Of a stretch of 64,000 nucleotides of DNA, positions 36,066 through 45,216 are shown one piece after another. Source of the DNA: Bacteroides sp. (GTDB lineage Bacteria > Bacteroidota > Bacteroidia > Bacteroidales > UBA7960); NCBI GenBank assembly GCA_036351255.1, contig JAZBOS010000054.1:1-64000 (forward strand), given 5' to 3'. Within the stretch, counting starts at the first letter, position 1. Each line of letters begins with the position of its first letter. The notes under the pieces are model-generated. The model had not been told where the DNA came from. It was given only the letters and a program-made list of their open reading frames with translations, and searched no databases. The translations under genes were made by a program, and so were the position numbers.

Positions 36066-37175
36066 TTATACCTCCGGCCCAAACAATTCAGTCATTTTTT
36101 CATCCAGCGCTTCTTCCATCAGGTTTCTGCCGATGATTTTCCCTTCAGGATCAAGCAATATGGTGCTGGGAATGCTGGCCACGCCGTAAAGGGTCGATGC
36201 TTCGTTCTCCCATCCTTTTAAATCGCTGACATGGGTCCAACTCAGACCGTCGTCGTCAATGGCTTTCAGCCAGGGCTCTTTATTACGGTCGAGGGAAACG
36301 CCCAGGATTTCAAAATTCTGATCTTTATATTGTTCGTAAACCTTTACCAGATGGGGGTTCTCTGCCCTGCAATAGGGGCACCAGGAAGCCCAGAAGCTTA
36401 CCAAAAGGTATTTCCCGCGGAAATCGGACAATGCCACCATATTCCCATCCGGGTCGGGCAGGCTGAATTCAGGGGCAAGATTGCCAACCGATAAGGCAAG
36501 CAGTTTATCGGCACGCTCGCGCAAGCTCACGTAATAAAGCGATTCAGCCAGTAAGGGATCAAAGCTATTGACAAGGGCGTCCAATTCTTCTCCATCCATA
36601 TCATAAGAAAGGTTACGAGTGGCCAGGTAAATGCCTGCCGTTTTGTCCAGGTGCTGGTCAACAAACTGACGGATCTGAACTGCTTTCTGCTCTTCCGCCC
36701 CTTCATACTGCGCCCTGAGGCTCTCTGCCAGGGATGCATCTTCCAGCACTTCTGCCTCAAGGATCTGCTGTTGTAAAACTTCCATCCCGGCATCGATCTC
36801 TTCAACCATCAGGTTGAATTCCTGAATGATATCGTGCGAGGGAGAGCCCGCAAGGATAAACTCCGAAGGGTTTTCAGCATCCAGATGAAGTTGCATCTCG
36901 GTGTTTTCCAGGAAGAAAGCAAGCCGCGGGCTGCTGCCCCTGTTAATCTCCAGGTAATACAGCGTTGGAAATTCCAGGCTCCCCGAAAAGGTAAAACGCC
37001 CTTCAGTTACCTCGGCTGAATCAACCATTTGATAAAGGCCGCTTACACGGTCGACCAGGTATACCCAGCCACTGTCCACACCGGAAATCTCTCCGGTTAA
37101 GGTGTATGTCTCTTTCTTTGATGGCTGGCAGGCTGCCAGCAAGACGATCAAGGCAATAAACAAAAATCTTTTCAT
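36066..37175 (-). CDS. DUF4369-thioredoxin lipoprotein (TlpA/ResA-like)
   Basis: A 369-residue lipoprotein. The lipobox is VLLAAC with Cys16. An N-terminal DUF4369-type domain (YTLTGEISGVDSGWVYL) and a helical middle precede a C-terminal AhpC/TSA-thioredoxin domain. The active site is WCPYC (residues 265-269), and VASIPST gives the cis-Pro loop. Such proteins act as thiol-disulfide oxidoreductases in the periplasm. DUF4369-thioredoxin fusions are very common in Bacteroidota. A -7-like TAATTTTG (37198-37205, reverse) precedes it. Confidence 0.88.
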   Translation of the reverse strand: MKRFLFIALIVLLAACQPSKKETYTLTGEISGVDSGWVYLVDRVSGLYQMVDSAEVTEGRFTFSGSLEFPTLYYLEINRGSSPRLAFFLENTEMQLHLDAENPSEFILAGSPSHDIIQEFNLMVEEIDAGMEVLQQQILEAEVLEDASLAESLRAQYEGAEEQKAVQIRQFVDQHLDKTAGIYLATRNLSYDMDGEELDALVNSFDPLLAESLYYVSLRERADKLLALSVGNLAPEFSLPDPDGNMVALSDFRGKYLLVSFWASWCPYCRAENPHLVKVYEQYKDQNFEILGVSLDRNKEPWLKAIDDDGLSWTHVSDLKGWENEASTLYGVASIPSTILLDPEGKIIGRNLMEEALDEKMTELFGPEV

Positions 37176-37197
37176 ACATTGAATGGTTTGGGGATTG

Positions 37198-37205
37198 CAA
37201 AATTA
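37198..37205 (-). promoter_or_regulatory. -7 promoter element before the thioredoxin lipoprotein
   Basis: The reverse strand reads TAATTTTG followed by C, 22 bases before the ATG at 37175. The -33 element is weak (GTTT at N18). Confidence 0.45.
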
Positions 37206-37444
37206 TTTTTGGTATACAAAATTAAACATAAACCTTTAGCTTGTCTTCCTCGTTCTCATTTCTTTAAAGGTTTTTCCCTGAGAGTCATAGGTAGAGGTCT
37301 CACGAAACATTAAATTATTGAAAATAAAATTCTTACAAAACCAGGTACGCATAATAAGCCAGCCCTAAACAATAAAAGATAAGAAAGTTTGATGCGTTTA
37401 AATCCCGGGAAAGTTGAACTAGTTTATCGGGATAAATGGCTTCT

Positions 37445-38893
37445 TCATTTTTCTCTTGTAAGCCAGCTCACTACCACAGCCACCAGCAGCGCCAATGCAA
37501 AGGCAGGGATCAGTTCATAGATTCCGGTGGGCTCCTTGAGCCACAGCCACCAGATAAGGGTCGTGAGCGTGCCGGTGATCATGCCCGCCAGGATGCCTTG
37601 CTTGGTGGATCCTTTCCAGAACAGGGATAAGATCAGGGCGGGGCCGAAGGCAGCCCCCAGGCCGGCCCAGGCAAACAACACCAGCCAGAATACCAGTTCC
37701 TGCGCACTGTATGCCAGCACCAGGGCAAGAAGCCCCGAGAGAACCAATACCAGCCGGCCTACCCGGAGTTTCTTTTTTTCGTCAATTTCCTTTTTCCGGT
37801 GTATCACTTTTTCATAGAGGTCGCGGGCAAAGGTAGAGGCCACCACCAGCAGCTGCGAATCGGCCGTTGAAAGGATGGCGGCAAAGACACCACCAACCAG
37901 CAAGCCATAAAGCACCGGGCCAAAATAATTGGACGATAGCACCAGGTAAATCATCTCGGGGTCGGAATCTGGAAGGGCATCGATATCGGGTACAAGCAAC
38001 CGTCCTGCCAGCCCGATACATACGGCTCCGATACCCAGCACCACATTCCAGAAAGTGCCAAAAATAGCGCTGTATTTAAGCTTCACGGGGTCTTTAATGG
38101 ACATATAACGAACCACAATATGCGGCTGCCCCGGCGACCCCAGACCAATGGCAAGAAAACCAATGATGACTCCGGCTCCCAGTGAAACAGGATCAAGGTA
38201 TGCCGGGTTGAGTTGATGCAACAACTGGTTCATGGTCGCCAAGCCGCCAAGCTGGATGATGCCTATTACCGGGAGAACCACCAGTCCAACCAGCATGATA
38301 AGGGCCCTCACCACATCGTTGTATGCCACCGCCACAAAACCGCCCAGAACCATATACACCAGGATAAGCAGCCCCGATATGGCCAGGGAGAGCACCATGG
38401 GCAAGTCGAGTGCTGTAGAAAGGGATTTGGCGCCTGCATTGAATTGTGCGGCCACATAGGCAGTTATGAAAATACCGATGATAATAACCCCCGCGATACG
38501 CAGCCAACCCGAACGGTCATTGAAGCGCGACTCAAAATAATCTAAGAGGGTAATGGATTCCATGGTCTGGGTCTCTTTGCGCAGTTTTCTGCCCAGGTAA
38601 ATGAATTGCCAGGCTTCCACCAGGGTGTACCCAACAATGGCCCATATGGCACTAACCCCCGAGACATAAGCCATGCCGCTTACCCCAAGCACCAGCCAGG
38701 ACGAGCGCCCCGAAGAAACCGCGGACAAGCCCACAACAAAGGCATTCATTGATCGGCCTCCGATAAAAAAGTCAGACTGGCTGCGGGTCCTCAGAAGGGC
38801 AAGCAGACCTACCAGCACAGGAAACAATAACGTCAGTAAAAAGACAACCAGCGCAATGGGATTGCTGAGTTTATCATAAATATTTTCTACCAT
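37445..38893 (-). CDS. putP: Sodium/proline symporter PutP
   Basis: A 482-residue member of the sodium:solute symporter family with about 13 membrane helices. SDFFIGGRSMNAFVVGLSAVSSGRSSWLVLG, LLDYFESRFND and GLGSPGQPHIVVRYM match the PutP subgroup, which imports proline with Na+. ILSTADSQLLVVASTFARDLYEKV supplies the TM8 Na+-site serines. Length is typical for PutP. No proline-catabolic gene is adjacent, so a role in osmoprotection or amino-acid scavenging is equally possible. Confidence 0.9.
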   Translation of the reverse strand: MVENIYDKLSNPIALVVFLLTLLFPVLVGLLALLRTRSQSDFFIGGRSMNAFVVGLSAVSSGRSSWLVLGVSGMAYVSGVSAIWAIVGYTLVEAWQFIYLGRKLRKETQTMESITLLDYFESRFNDRSGWLRIAGVIIIGIFITAYVAAQFNAGAKSLSTALDLPMVLSLAISGLLILVYMVLGGFVAVAYNDVVRALIMLVGLVVLPVIGIIQLGGLATMNQLLHQLNPAYLDPVSLGAGVIIGFLAIGLGSPGQPHIVVRYMSIKDPVKLKYSAIFGTFWNVVLGIGAVCIGLAGRLLVPDIDALPDSDPEMIYLVLSSNYFGPVLYGLLVGGVFAAILSTADSQLLVVASTFARDLYEKVIHRKKEIDEKKKLRVGRLVLVLSGLLALVLAYSAQELVFWLVLFAWAGLGAAFGPALILSLFWKGSTKQGILAGMITGTLTTLIWWLWLKEPTGIYELIPAFALALLVAVVVSWLTREK

Positions 38894-38932
38894 CGATTGA
38901 CAAGCTTATTTGCTTTTCAAAAAACTTCCCCT

Positions 38933-38940
38933 CAAAAGTA
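38933..38940 (-). promoter_or_regulatory. -7 promoter element before putP
   Basis: The reverse strand reads TACTTTTG (TAnnTTTG), 39 bases before the ATG at 38893. No clear -33 element. Confidence 0.4.
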
Positions 38941-39266
38941 TAAAAACCACTGAAAAAAAATAAAGGTCAGCGAATTATTCCCGGCATAATTCAAGCTTCA
39001 ATCAGCATAGAGAAAAATCTCTAATTGCCTGAAAACAAGATTTTCTTTTACACCAAAATATAGAAAAACTATAATAGAACGTGTATGAGGCTGAAAAACC
39101 AGAAAATCACAGCTCAACCAGGAAGCCTTTTTATACGAAAAAGTTCACTTGTCCTTTCAGAATAAGAAACACTTTTTAGGCGGAAGATGTCTGTACTAAA
39201 CTATAAATCAACTTATTAAGTAAATATTTAATTTATCTTAAAAAATTATTTATTCATTAGACAATT

Positions 39267-39355
39267 TCCTGCCTGCTTCATACCATGGTCGTACCATGGT
39301 CGTGTCTGGTTCGAGTACACACGACCATGGCAGGACTTTGGTAGGTCGAAGCAGG
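39267..39355. repeat. Nested inverted repeats with an 11-bp tandem duplication
   Basis: TACCATGGTCG is repeated back to back (39281-39291 and 39292-39302). The second copy begins a perfect 12-bp inverted repeat CCATGGTCGTGT (39294-39305) / ACACGACCATGG (39319-39330) with a 13-base loop. Outside it CCTGCTTC (39272-39279) pairs with GAAGCAGG (39348-39355), and TCCTGCC (39267-39273) can pair with GGCAGGA (39329-39335). No T tract follows. The RNA or cruciform it could form is long and alternative pairings compete. Confidence 0.75.
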
Positions 39356-39449
39356 GTAAGAGCCCGAAAAAAATTGGGATAATGCAGGGATGTGAGAATT
39401 TGAGGATTAGAGGTCAAATCATCCAGCAATTGATCGTTGGTTTTTTCAA

Positions 39450-39511
39450 AGAAAAAAAAAAGCAAAAACAAAAGCAATCCCCTGAAAAAAGGAATCTTTC
39501 CAGGGGATTGC
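39450..39511 (-). terminator. Terminator of the penicillin-binding protein gene
   Basis: On the reverse strand an 11-bp perfect stem, GCAATCCCCTG/CAGGGGATTGC, with a 16-base loop is followed by a long T-rich run (TTTTGTTTTTGCTTTTTTT). It lies 30 bases past the stop codon. Confidence 0.9.
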
Positions 39512-39540
39512 TGCCCAACCCTTATTAAGCTGGTGATTTT

Positions 39541-41916
39541 TTATTTTTTCTCGGGGAAGAGGTCTTCCAGGATTCGCTCGAGTAATCCTTTTCGGCGGGT
39601 ATCGCGTTTTCTATCAGGTCTTTCGCGTGGAAAATCTTCGGGTTTACCAAATATCATTTCCAGAATATTTGGCTGTGGCAGGGAGTCAAGGTACATCGGG
39701 CAGTTTAGCAGCTCTGCAAGGTCCTCCGGGAGGGGTTCAAATTGTCCTTCCATAAAGGGACGGGTGCGGCTGTTCTGGAGCATACTTCCGTGATAATCGC
39801 CCCATATGGGCACCGCCGATCGTGAAGAGCCAAACGGCAGGGGGTAAACCTGGTTAAACGAAGGATTTTCAAGGCCTACCCACACCCCGGTAACCAGCTT
39901 TGGGGTATATCCCACAAACCAGCTGTCGCTGTTGTTTTGGGTTGTTCCAGTTTTGCCTGCAAGCTCATAATCAAAACCGATGCGGGTTCTGAGAGAAGCT
40001 GCCGTCCCCACGTTCACAACGCTTTTCATCATCTGGGTCATTATCAGGGAAGTTTCCTGGCTCAGTACAGGGTCTTTAGCTGGGGGTGAAGGTGCTTTGA
40101 ACAGGGTTTTTCCTGCAGCGTCCTCAATGCGAAGAATATAACGAGGCTCAACGGGAATGCCCTTATTAGCAAAGATGCTGTAAGCTTTGGTAAGGTCGAG
40201 CAGCGACACTTCAGCGGTGCCCAGGGCCAGTGAAGGCACGGCCGGAAGCCTGCCCTGTATGCCAGCGGCGCGGGCCAGGTCAATGACCCCGCTGAAACCC
40301 GCATCAACAATGTATTTTGCCGAAACAGTATTCACCGAATAGGTCAGCGCGCCCTCCATGCTGTAAAAGCCATCATAAATGCCGTCATGGTTCTGAGGGC
40401 TCCAGTTCTCGTATTCTTCAAAAATGGGTGCTTCATTCGATACCATTTCACAGGGATCGGTACCATTTTCGAGGGCGGCGGCATAAACAAAAGGCTTGAA
40501 AGCAGATCCTGCCTGCCGGACAGAGGCCACCTGGTCGTACTGGAAGAAGCGAATGTTATTGCCCCCGATCCAGGCCTTAATATTGCCCGTAAAAGGATCG
40601 ATGGATACCAAACCACCGTGTACAACCTTCTGGGAAGCAAAAATGGAGTCCATAGGACTAATTGAAACGGTCTTGCCGCCATCCCAGTCGAAGACCAGGG
40701 TGTTGACAGGCTCGCTGAAAGCTTCAATAATGTCGGGTTCATTCAAACCCGTTTTCTGCAGGGCGGCATAGCGGGACGAACGTTTCATTTCCTGGTTCAG
40801 TAATGCCCTGACCCTGGAGGACGATGCATTACGATAGTGGGCATCGGTGGCCTGCTGAAGCGATTTCATCTGACGGGAAAACGAACGTTCGGCCAGTCGC
40901 TGCAGGTTAAAATCGAGGGTCGTGTATATCTTCAGGCCATCGGTATAAAGGTTATAATCCGTTCCTTGTTGCTTGTTGTATTTTTCAATCCAATCCTGCA
41001 ATTCGAGCCTGATCATTTCCCTGAAATAAGGAGCGGGACCGTGAATGTGGGAAAACGGGCTGTATTCGATGGTCAGAGGCAGGGCTTTTATCGAATCGGC
41101 CCGGTCCTGGCTTAAATGCCCGTACTTTTCCATTTGCGACAAGACTACATTACGGCGTTCGAGCGATGCCTCGGGGTTTGTGCGGGGGTTATAGGTGGAG
41201 GTCGCCTTGAGCATTCCTATCAGGGTGGCGGCCTCCTGGGCAAGCAGGTCGTGGGGATGTTTTGAAAAAAAACGCTGAGCCCCGGCTGAGATCCCAAAGA
41301 CATTTTCGCCAAAAGGAACGGTATTGAGATAGAGATTCAAGATCTCATCCTTGGTATACACCTTTTCAAGCCGCCTGGCAATAATGCCTTCGCGGAATTT
41401 CTCGCCTACCAGCCAGAGAATGCCTCTTCGTTCGCGCGGATAAAGGTTTTTTGCCAGTTGTCTTGTAAGGGTACTGCCTCCGCCTGCACTGCGCTGCCCC
41501 ATCAGGATATTTTTCACCAACACCCGGCCCATACTCCTGTAGTCGGTGCCGCCGTGCTCGTAAAAGCGAACATCTTCGGTGGAGATCAGGGCAGGGACCA
41601 CAAATGGAGAGAGATCCGCCAAAGAAATGGCTGTACGGTCGTAAATGAAGTATTTTCCCAGCAACTGCCCTCTCTCAGCATAAATCTCGGAGGAATTGTT
41701 ATTTTCCAGGCTTTTAAGGTCGCGTGTGTTGGGAACCTCTCCAAAGAAGCCAAGGCGAATCAGTCCCTGCAAGATGAGAAAGACAAGCAAGGCGAAACCA
41801 GCACCACCGGCCAGAATAATGAGCGCAATTTTCTTTGCCTTAGGCTTACTTTTTTTGGCTGATCGTGAAGATCGTTTTTTCAAGGTCACTATATTTTTTT
41901 CTTTCAGATCGTGCAA
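39541..41916 (-). CDS. Class A penicillin-binding protein 1A-type
   Basis: A 791-residue bifunctional peptidoglycan synthase. One N-terminal membrane helix (about 30-55) is followed by a GT51 glycosyltransferase with catalytic Glu114 in ISTEDVRFYEH and the GGSTLTRQLAKNL motif, then a transpeptidase with Ser471-x-x-Lys474 in GSAFKPF, SVN in TYSVNTV and KTGTT. It builds and cross-links glycan strands on the periplasmic face. The start is uncertain: no ATG is near. TTG 41916 is used here, with GTG 41889 and TTG 41883 as alternatives. A CATATTTG promoter-like element lies near 41950. Confidence 0.93.
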   Translation of the reverse strand: MHDLKEKNIVTLKKRSSRSAKKSKPKAKKIALIILAGGAGFALLVFLILQGLIRLGFFGEVPNTRDLKSLENNNSSEIYAERGQLLGKYFIYDRTAISLADLSPFVVPALISTEDVRFYEHGGTDYRSMGRVLVKNILMGQRSAGGGSTLTRQLAKNLYPRERRGILWLVGEKFREGIIARRLEKVYTKDEILNLYLNTVPFGENVFGISAGAQRFFSKHPHDLLAQEAATLIGMLKATSTYNPRTNPEASLERRNVVLSQMEKYGHLSQDRADSIKALPLTIEYSPFSHIHGPAPYFREMIRLELQDWIEKYNKQQGTDYNLYTDGLKIYTTLDFNLQRLAERSFSRQMKSLQQATDAHYRNASSSRVRALLNQEMKRSSRYAALQKTGLNEPDIIEAFSEPVNTLVFDWDGGKTVSISPMDSIFASQKVVHGGLVSIDPFTGNIKAWIGGNNIRFFQYDQVASVRQAGSAFKPFVYAAALENGTDPCEMVSNEAPIFEEYENWSPQNHDGIYDGFYSMEGALTYSVNTVSAKYIVDAGFSGVIDLARAAGIQGRLPAVPSLALGTAEVSLLDLTKAYSIFANKGIPVEPRYILRIEDAAGKTLFKAPSPPAKDPVLSQETSLIMTQMMKSVVNVGTAASLRTRIGFDYELAGKTGTTQNNSDSWFVGYTPKLVTGVWVGLENPSFNQVYPLPFGSSRSAVPIWGDYHGSMLQNSRTRPFMEGQFEPLPEDLAELLNCPMYLDSLPQPNILEMIFGKPEDFPRERPDRKRDTRRKGLLERILEDLFPEKK

Positions 41917-42023
41917 CGAAAGGAGAATCTCCAGGGAAACCGCCGCAAATATGCTTACAGAGTATCAACAATTTTCAAACGAAAGGGTTTGAGGCATATT
42001 GTTTTTGATTGGAAAGTGGAGGT

Positions 42024-42917
42024 TTAGATAAAGAAAAGAGCAACCCCGCAAACGCTGATAACGGCCCCTGCAAGCTCTTTCCAGGTAACTTTTTGCTTAA
42101 AGAAAACCACCGTAGGAGGAATAATCAGGATAGGGGTAATTGACATAATGGTTGAGGCAATGCCAGTTTCGGTATTTTGCACGGCGATCAGGGAGGAAGA
42201 GACGCCAAGGAAAGGACCGAATGTGGCACCTAACAGCATCAACAACATAGCTTTGGAATGTTTGACCGCATATCCCACAGATGTCCATCGTCTGAACAAG
42301 GTGACAATGACTGAAAACCCAATGATCCCTGCAATGACCCTGATCTGCGTAGCAGAAAAAGCATCATAGTCTTCCATCCCGAATTTGCTGAGCACCAGTC
42401 CTGTAGCCTGCCCAAAGGCCCCACCAATTGCATACAGCAATCCCTTAATCGGGATCCGGTTGATTTGTTCGGTATTTTTCCTGCGGCGGTTAAAGATCAC
42501 CAGGGCAATGCCTGACATGGTAAGGGACATTCCCAGGATACTCAGCCATGAAAGGACTTCACCCAAAAGAACCCAGCCAATAAGTGCTGTGATGGGGGGG
42601 ACCAGGGTCATAATCAGCATCGAAAGCCTGGAACCGATGACCGTAAAGGCTTTGAATAGAAAGAGGTCGCCAACAACAAAGCCGGCAATGCCTGAAAGAG
42701 CCAGCCAGAACCAGTTATAAGCAGTGGCATCCATTGGGAAAAACATCCCCCTGCGCACATAGCTGAACAGGCTAAGCAGGGCAAGGGCCATAAACAAACG
42801 GATGATATTAACGGCAATACTTCCAACTTTACGTCCGGCAGACTCAAAGGAAAGAGAAGTAACGGTCCAGCATACGGCCGTAAATAATGCTGCCAATTCA
42901 CCGATGCGAAATTCCAT
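42024..42917 (-). CDS. EamA/DMT-family transporter
   Basis: A 297-residue protein with ten hydrophobic helices arranged as two EamA repeats (first about 5-135, starting IGELAALFTAVCWTVTSLSFESAG; second about 155-297). DMT transporters export or import small metabolites such as amino acids, and the substrate is not readable from sequence. No regulator lies next to it. A TACCTTTG promoter element precedes it on the reverse strand. Confidence 0.88.
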   Translation of the reverse strand: MEFRIGELAALFTAVCWTVTSLSFESAGRKVGSIAVNIIRLFMALALLSLFSYVRRGMFFPMDATAYNWFWLALSGIAGFVVGDLFLFKAFTVIGSRLSMLIMTLVPPITALIGWVLLGEVLSWLSILGMSLTMSGIALVIFNRRRKNTEQINRIPIKGLLYAIGGAFGQATGLVLSKFGMEDYDAFSATQIRVIAGIIGFSVIVTLFRRWTSVGYAVKHSKAMLLMLLGATFGPFLGVSSSLIAVQNTETGIASTIMSITPILIIPPTVVFFKQKVTWKELAGAVISVCGVALFFI

Positions 42918-42933
42918 GTTTTGAAATTTTGCG

Positions 42934-42941
42934 CAAAGGTA
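42934..42941 (-). promoter_or_regulatory. -7 promoter element before the EamA gene
   Basis: The reverse strand reads TACCTTTG, 16 bases upstream of the ATG at 42917. It lies partly against the end of the RQC-HRDC gene. The -33 region is inside that gene and not clear. Confidence 0.4.
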
Positions 42942-42957
42942 ATCGAAATAAGATCAA

Positions 42958-43614
42958 TCAGGTATTCTTTTCGCGGGTAACGTATTGGCGAATGACATAA
43001 AGAAATTGCTTGCTGTAGTTTTCCATAAACTTTTCACCCACACCCTTAATCTTTTCAAGGTCTTCGTTCTCCATTGGTTTATTGATACACATGCTGCGGA
43101 GCACAGCATCTTGACAAACCATAAACGCGGGAATATCATTTTCTTCGGCAAGCTGGCGGCGGGCAAGTTTCAGCTTATAAAAAAGGTCCTGGTCTTCTTC
43201 GGATATCTCGGGCACGTCTTTGTCCATGATAGCGTCAAGCAGGACAAATTCAGTGTCCAGTTTTCCGTAAAGGTAATCTGTTCCTTTCGGGGTAATGGAA
43301 AGGATAGGAAATACATCCTCTGTCACCTCAAGTTTTTCGACACGGATCAAGCCAATATGAATCAGAATGTCCAAAATATCGGAAAGCTGGTCACGGGTAA
43401 AACCTGGAAGCGCTGAAAAAGTATGGAGCTTATTCAGTTCGTGATTTATGGCAAAAGAGGATTTGTTGCCTTTCAGCACATCGATGGTTTTTTTCATGCC
43501 CAGAGGGAATGGTCTTTCGGTAAGGCTGAAAAGTACAAGCCTTGCAATGGTTTGTTCATAATCAGCCAGGATCTTTTCGATCAGTTTGGTTTCGGGTTTC
43601 TGTGCCATGACCAT
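42958..43614 (-). CDS. RQC-HRDC protein (RecQ C-terminal domains without helicase)
   Basis: A 218-residue cytoplasmic protein. Residues about 20-120 resemble the winged-helix RQC domain of RecQ helicases (FTRDQLSDILDILIHIGLIRV, LSITPKGTDYLYG). Residues about 143-213 are an HRDC domain (LFYKLKLARRQLAEENDIPAFMVCQDAVLRSM, LEKIKGVGEKFMENY). There is no ATPase or zinc domain, so it can bind DNA or RNA but not unwind it on its own. It could be a RecQ accessory factor or a former C-terminal half; a full RecQ is not in the window. ATG 43614 is used; Met3 is an alternative. Confidence 0.75.
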   Translation of the reverse strand: MVMAQKPETKLIEKILADYEQTIARLVLFSLTERPFPLGMKKTIDVLKGNKSSFAINHELNKLHTFSALPGFTRDQLSDILDILIHIGLIRVEKLEVTEDVFPILSITPKGTDYLYGKLDTEFVLLDAIMDKDVPEISEEDQDLFYKLKLARRQLAEENDIPAFMVCQDAVLRSMCINKPMENEDLEKIKGVGEKFMENYSKQFLYVIRQYVTREKNT

Positions 43615-43690
43615 TTATATTAACCTATATACCCATTCGGGAGATTCTGTCGTAAAATTAAGAAATTTTCCGAAAGGGAATGAGGTCGTT

Positions 43691-44530
43691 TTAGGAGGCT
43701 TTGTTGAACAAGACCGAGGAGGCATAATGGACGACCTCATTTGAGGCGACTGCCTGGCCAGAGTGGCTTCTGTTAAGGACCGTCATCTGTGGGGTTTCAA
43801 ACAACAACTTACCCATAGCCATCAGGGTCATAATGGGGCCATACCCGCAAATGGAAATGTTGTTCTGGTGAATTACCCGCGCCATTCCATTGATATCAAG
43901 GCTGGTCATACGTTCTAAGGCGAGGTCATCGAGCGCCCTGCCCTGAAGAGGGCTGACATAATGGGAAAAATCACTTGAAGCGATCACCAGGATTTTCTTT
44001 CCTAACTTTTTGTTGGCAGCCACCAGTTGGAGTGCAAGAGATTGGGCAGTTTGTGGCGACTGGTCCCACATACTTACAGGCAGGATGCGGAAATCATTCT
44101 TAAAGAAAAATTGCAACAAAGGTACCATCACTTCGGCGGAATGCTCGTCGCGGTGGGCATCGGAGAATTGCTGAATTTGCAACAAAGGGTAAAAGTCGCG
44201 ATCGAGATCAACGACTCCCAGGGGTGTTTCCCAGGCATGGTGACTATCAAGGGCCAGTCCTGGGCCCCAGCCAGAGTGATTAGGAGAAAGGATTATGGCA
44301 GTGTCAAATTTCAAGGCAGCAAGGGATAGCCCATAAAAAAAGTGTAGCGCATTTCGGCCGGAATAACCATAGCCTGCATGGGGCACAACCCCACCCAGAA
44401 TCTCTTTATTTTGAAAAGGTATTATTGAAGATTTTTCCTGCCCCAATAAATCATGAATGAGTTCTTTCAAGGGCTTTTCTTCCCTTGGATAAAACCTGCC
44501 GGCAGCACTTGCTTTTCTAATAATATGCAT
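43691..44530 (-). CDS. MEMO1-like protein (AmmeMemoRadiSam system protein B)
   Basis: A 279-residue protein of the MEMO family, related to ring-opening dioxygenases. The three residues reported to hold metal in human MEMO1 are matched: His51 in VVPHAGYGYSG, His85 in SPNHSGWG and Cys228 in ISICGYGP. The ASSDFSHY segment is also conserved. Bacterial MEMO genes often occur with AMMECR1 and a radical SAM gene as an uncharacterised three-part system, but neither partner is near here. The enzymatic reaction is unknown. It is a reverse single gene. Confidence 0.88.
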   Translation of the reverse strand: MHIIRKASAAGRFYPREEKPLKELIHDLLGQEKSSIIPFQNKEILGGVVPHAGYGYSGRNALHFFYGLSLAALKFDTAIILSPNHSGWGPGLALDSHHAWETPLGVVDLDRDFYPLLQIQQFSDAHRDEHSAEVMVPLLQFFFKNDFRILPVSMWDQSPQTAQSLALQLVAANKKLGKKILVIASSDFSHYVSPLQGRALDDLALERMTSLDINGMARVIHQNNISICGYGPIMTLMAMGKLLFETPQMTVLNRSHSGQAVASNEVVHYASSVLFNKAS

Positions 44531-44670
44531 TTTTTAAAATTCACTCTGGATAAACCTGAAATAAGAACGGAGTAGAGGAAACGATATTTTTTGGAAATAA
44601 AAATTTATTAGTAAAATCCCTTATAAAAAAATAATATTATTATGCCAACAAGGGTTCTGTAATTATTAAT

Positions 44671-44678
44671 TATATTTG
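44671..44678 (+). promoter_or_regulatory. -7 promoter element before the HMCRH lipoprotein
   Basis: TATATTTG followed by C, matching TAnnTTTG, 38 bases before the ATG at 44717. The -33 element is not evident. Confidence 0.45.
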
Positions 44679-44716
44679 CCACGAATTATTTAAAACCACT
44701 AAACCCCAAGAAACTT

Positions 44717-45202
44717 ATGAAACGATTTGCATTGTTGCTTTTTGCCGGGCTATTTTTTGCAAGCTGCGGTCAACAGGGAGCCAAGCAAGAGGAAGCAGAA
44801 GTTGCGACCATTGGTATTGCTGAACTGGTTACGACCCCCATGGATTTTGAAAACCAGGAAGTATCCATTGAAGGAGTGATTAACCACATGTGCCGCCACA
44901 GTGGTGACAAACTTCGTCTTGCCGAAATTGGTGGCGAGGGCTTGAGTATTGAAGTGATGCTTGGTGAATTTGCAAGCCAGTTCAATCCTGAACTGGAAGG
45001 CAAGGAACTTGCTGTTACCGGGATTCTGAAGACTTCAGTCAGCAATATGGACGCCTTGGAGGCGGAACTTGAAAACGCCCACGAAGGAGAAGAAGGCCAC
45101 GAGTGTGAAACTACCGAAGAGGCCATTGCCAAAATGAAGGAACTTGGAATTGATCCGAACATTGTGGCTTATATTGAAATGACCGGCTTTGAACTGAAAT
45201 AA
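44717..45202 (+). CDS. Lipoprotein with OB-like domain and Cys/His motif
   Basis: A 161-residue lipoprotein: signal peptide with lipobox Cys17 (LFFASCGQ). The mature domain looks OB-like: VSIEGVINHMCRHSGDKLRL, GEGLSIEVML and GKELAVTGILKT are strand-rich. His57, Cys59 and His61 (HMCRH) together with the later HEGEEGHEC segment could bind a metal or heme, which is inference. I do not recognise a named family. The next gene encodes a PepSY-type membrane protein, so the two may act together, although a terminator sits between them. Confidence 0.72.
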   Translation: MKRFALLLFAGLFFASCGQQGAKQEEAEVATIGIAELVTTPMDFENQEVSIEGVINHMCRHSGDKLRLAEIGGEGLSIEVMLGEFASQFNPELEGKELAVTGILKTSVSNMDALEAELENAHEGEEGHECETTEEAIAKMKELGIDPNIVAYIEMTGFELK

Positions 45203-45216
45203 TTGCCCTGGTCAAG

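Larger units (their letters stand above)
38894..39540. other. Long non-coding stretch between putP and the penicillin-binding protein
   Basis: About 650 AT-rich bases. A promoter-like element for putP (TACTTTTG on the reverse strand) lies at 38933-38940. Nested inverted repeats occupy 39267-39355, and the penicillin-binding protein terminator spans 39450-39511. No frame in it has coding character; a 75-codon reverse frame (39250-39477) runs through the repeats and terminator and is not credible. Confidence 0.7.

Noticed and set aside
39250..39477. 75-codon reverse frame after the penicillin-binding protein
   Set aside because: It crosses the hairpin structures and terminator and has no coding features.
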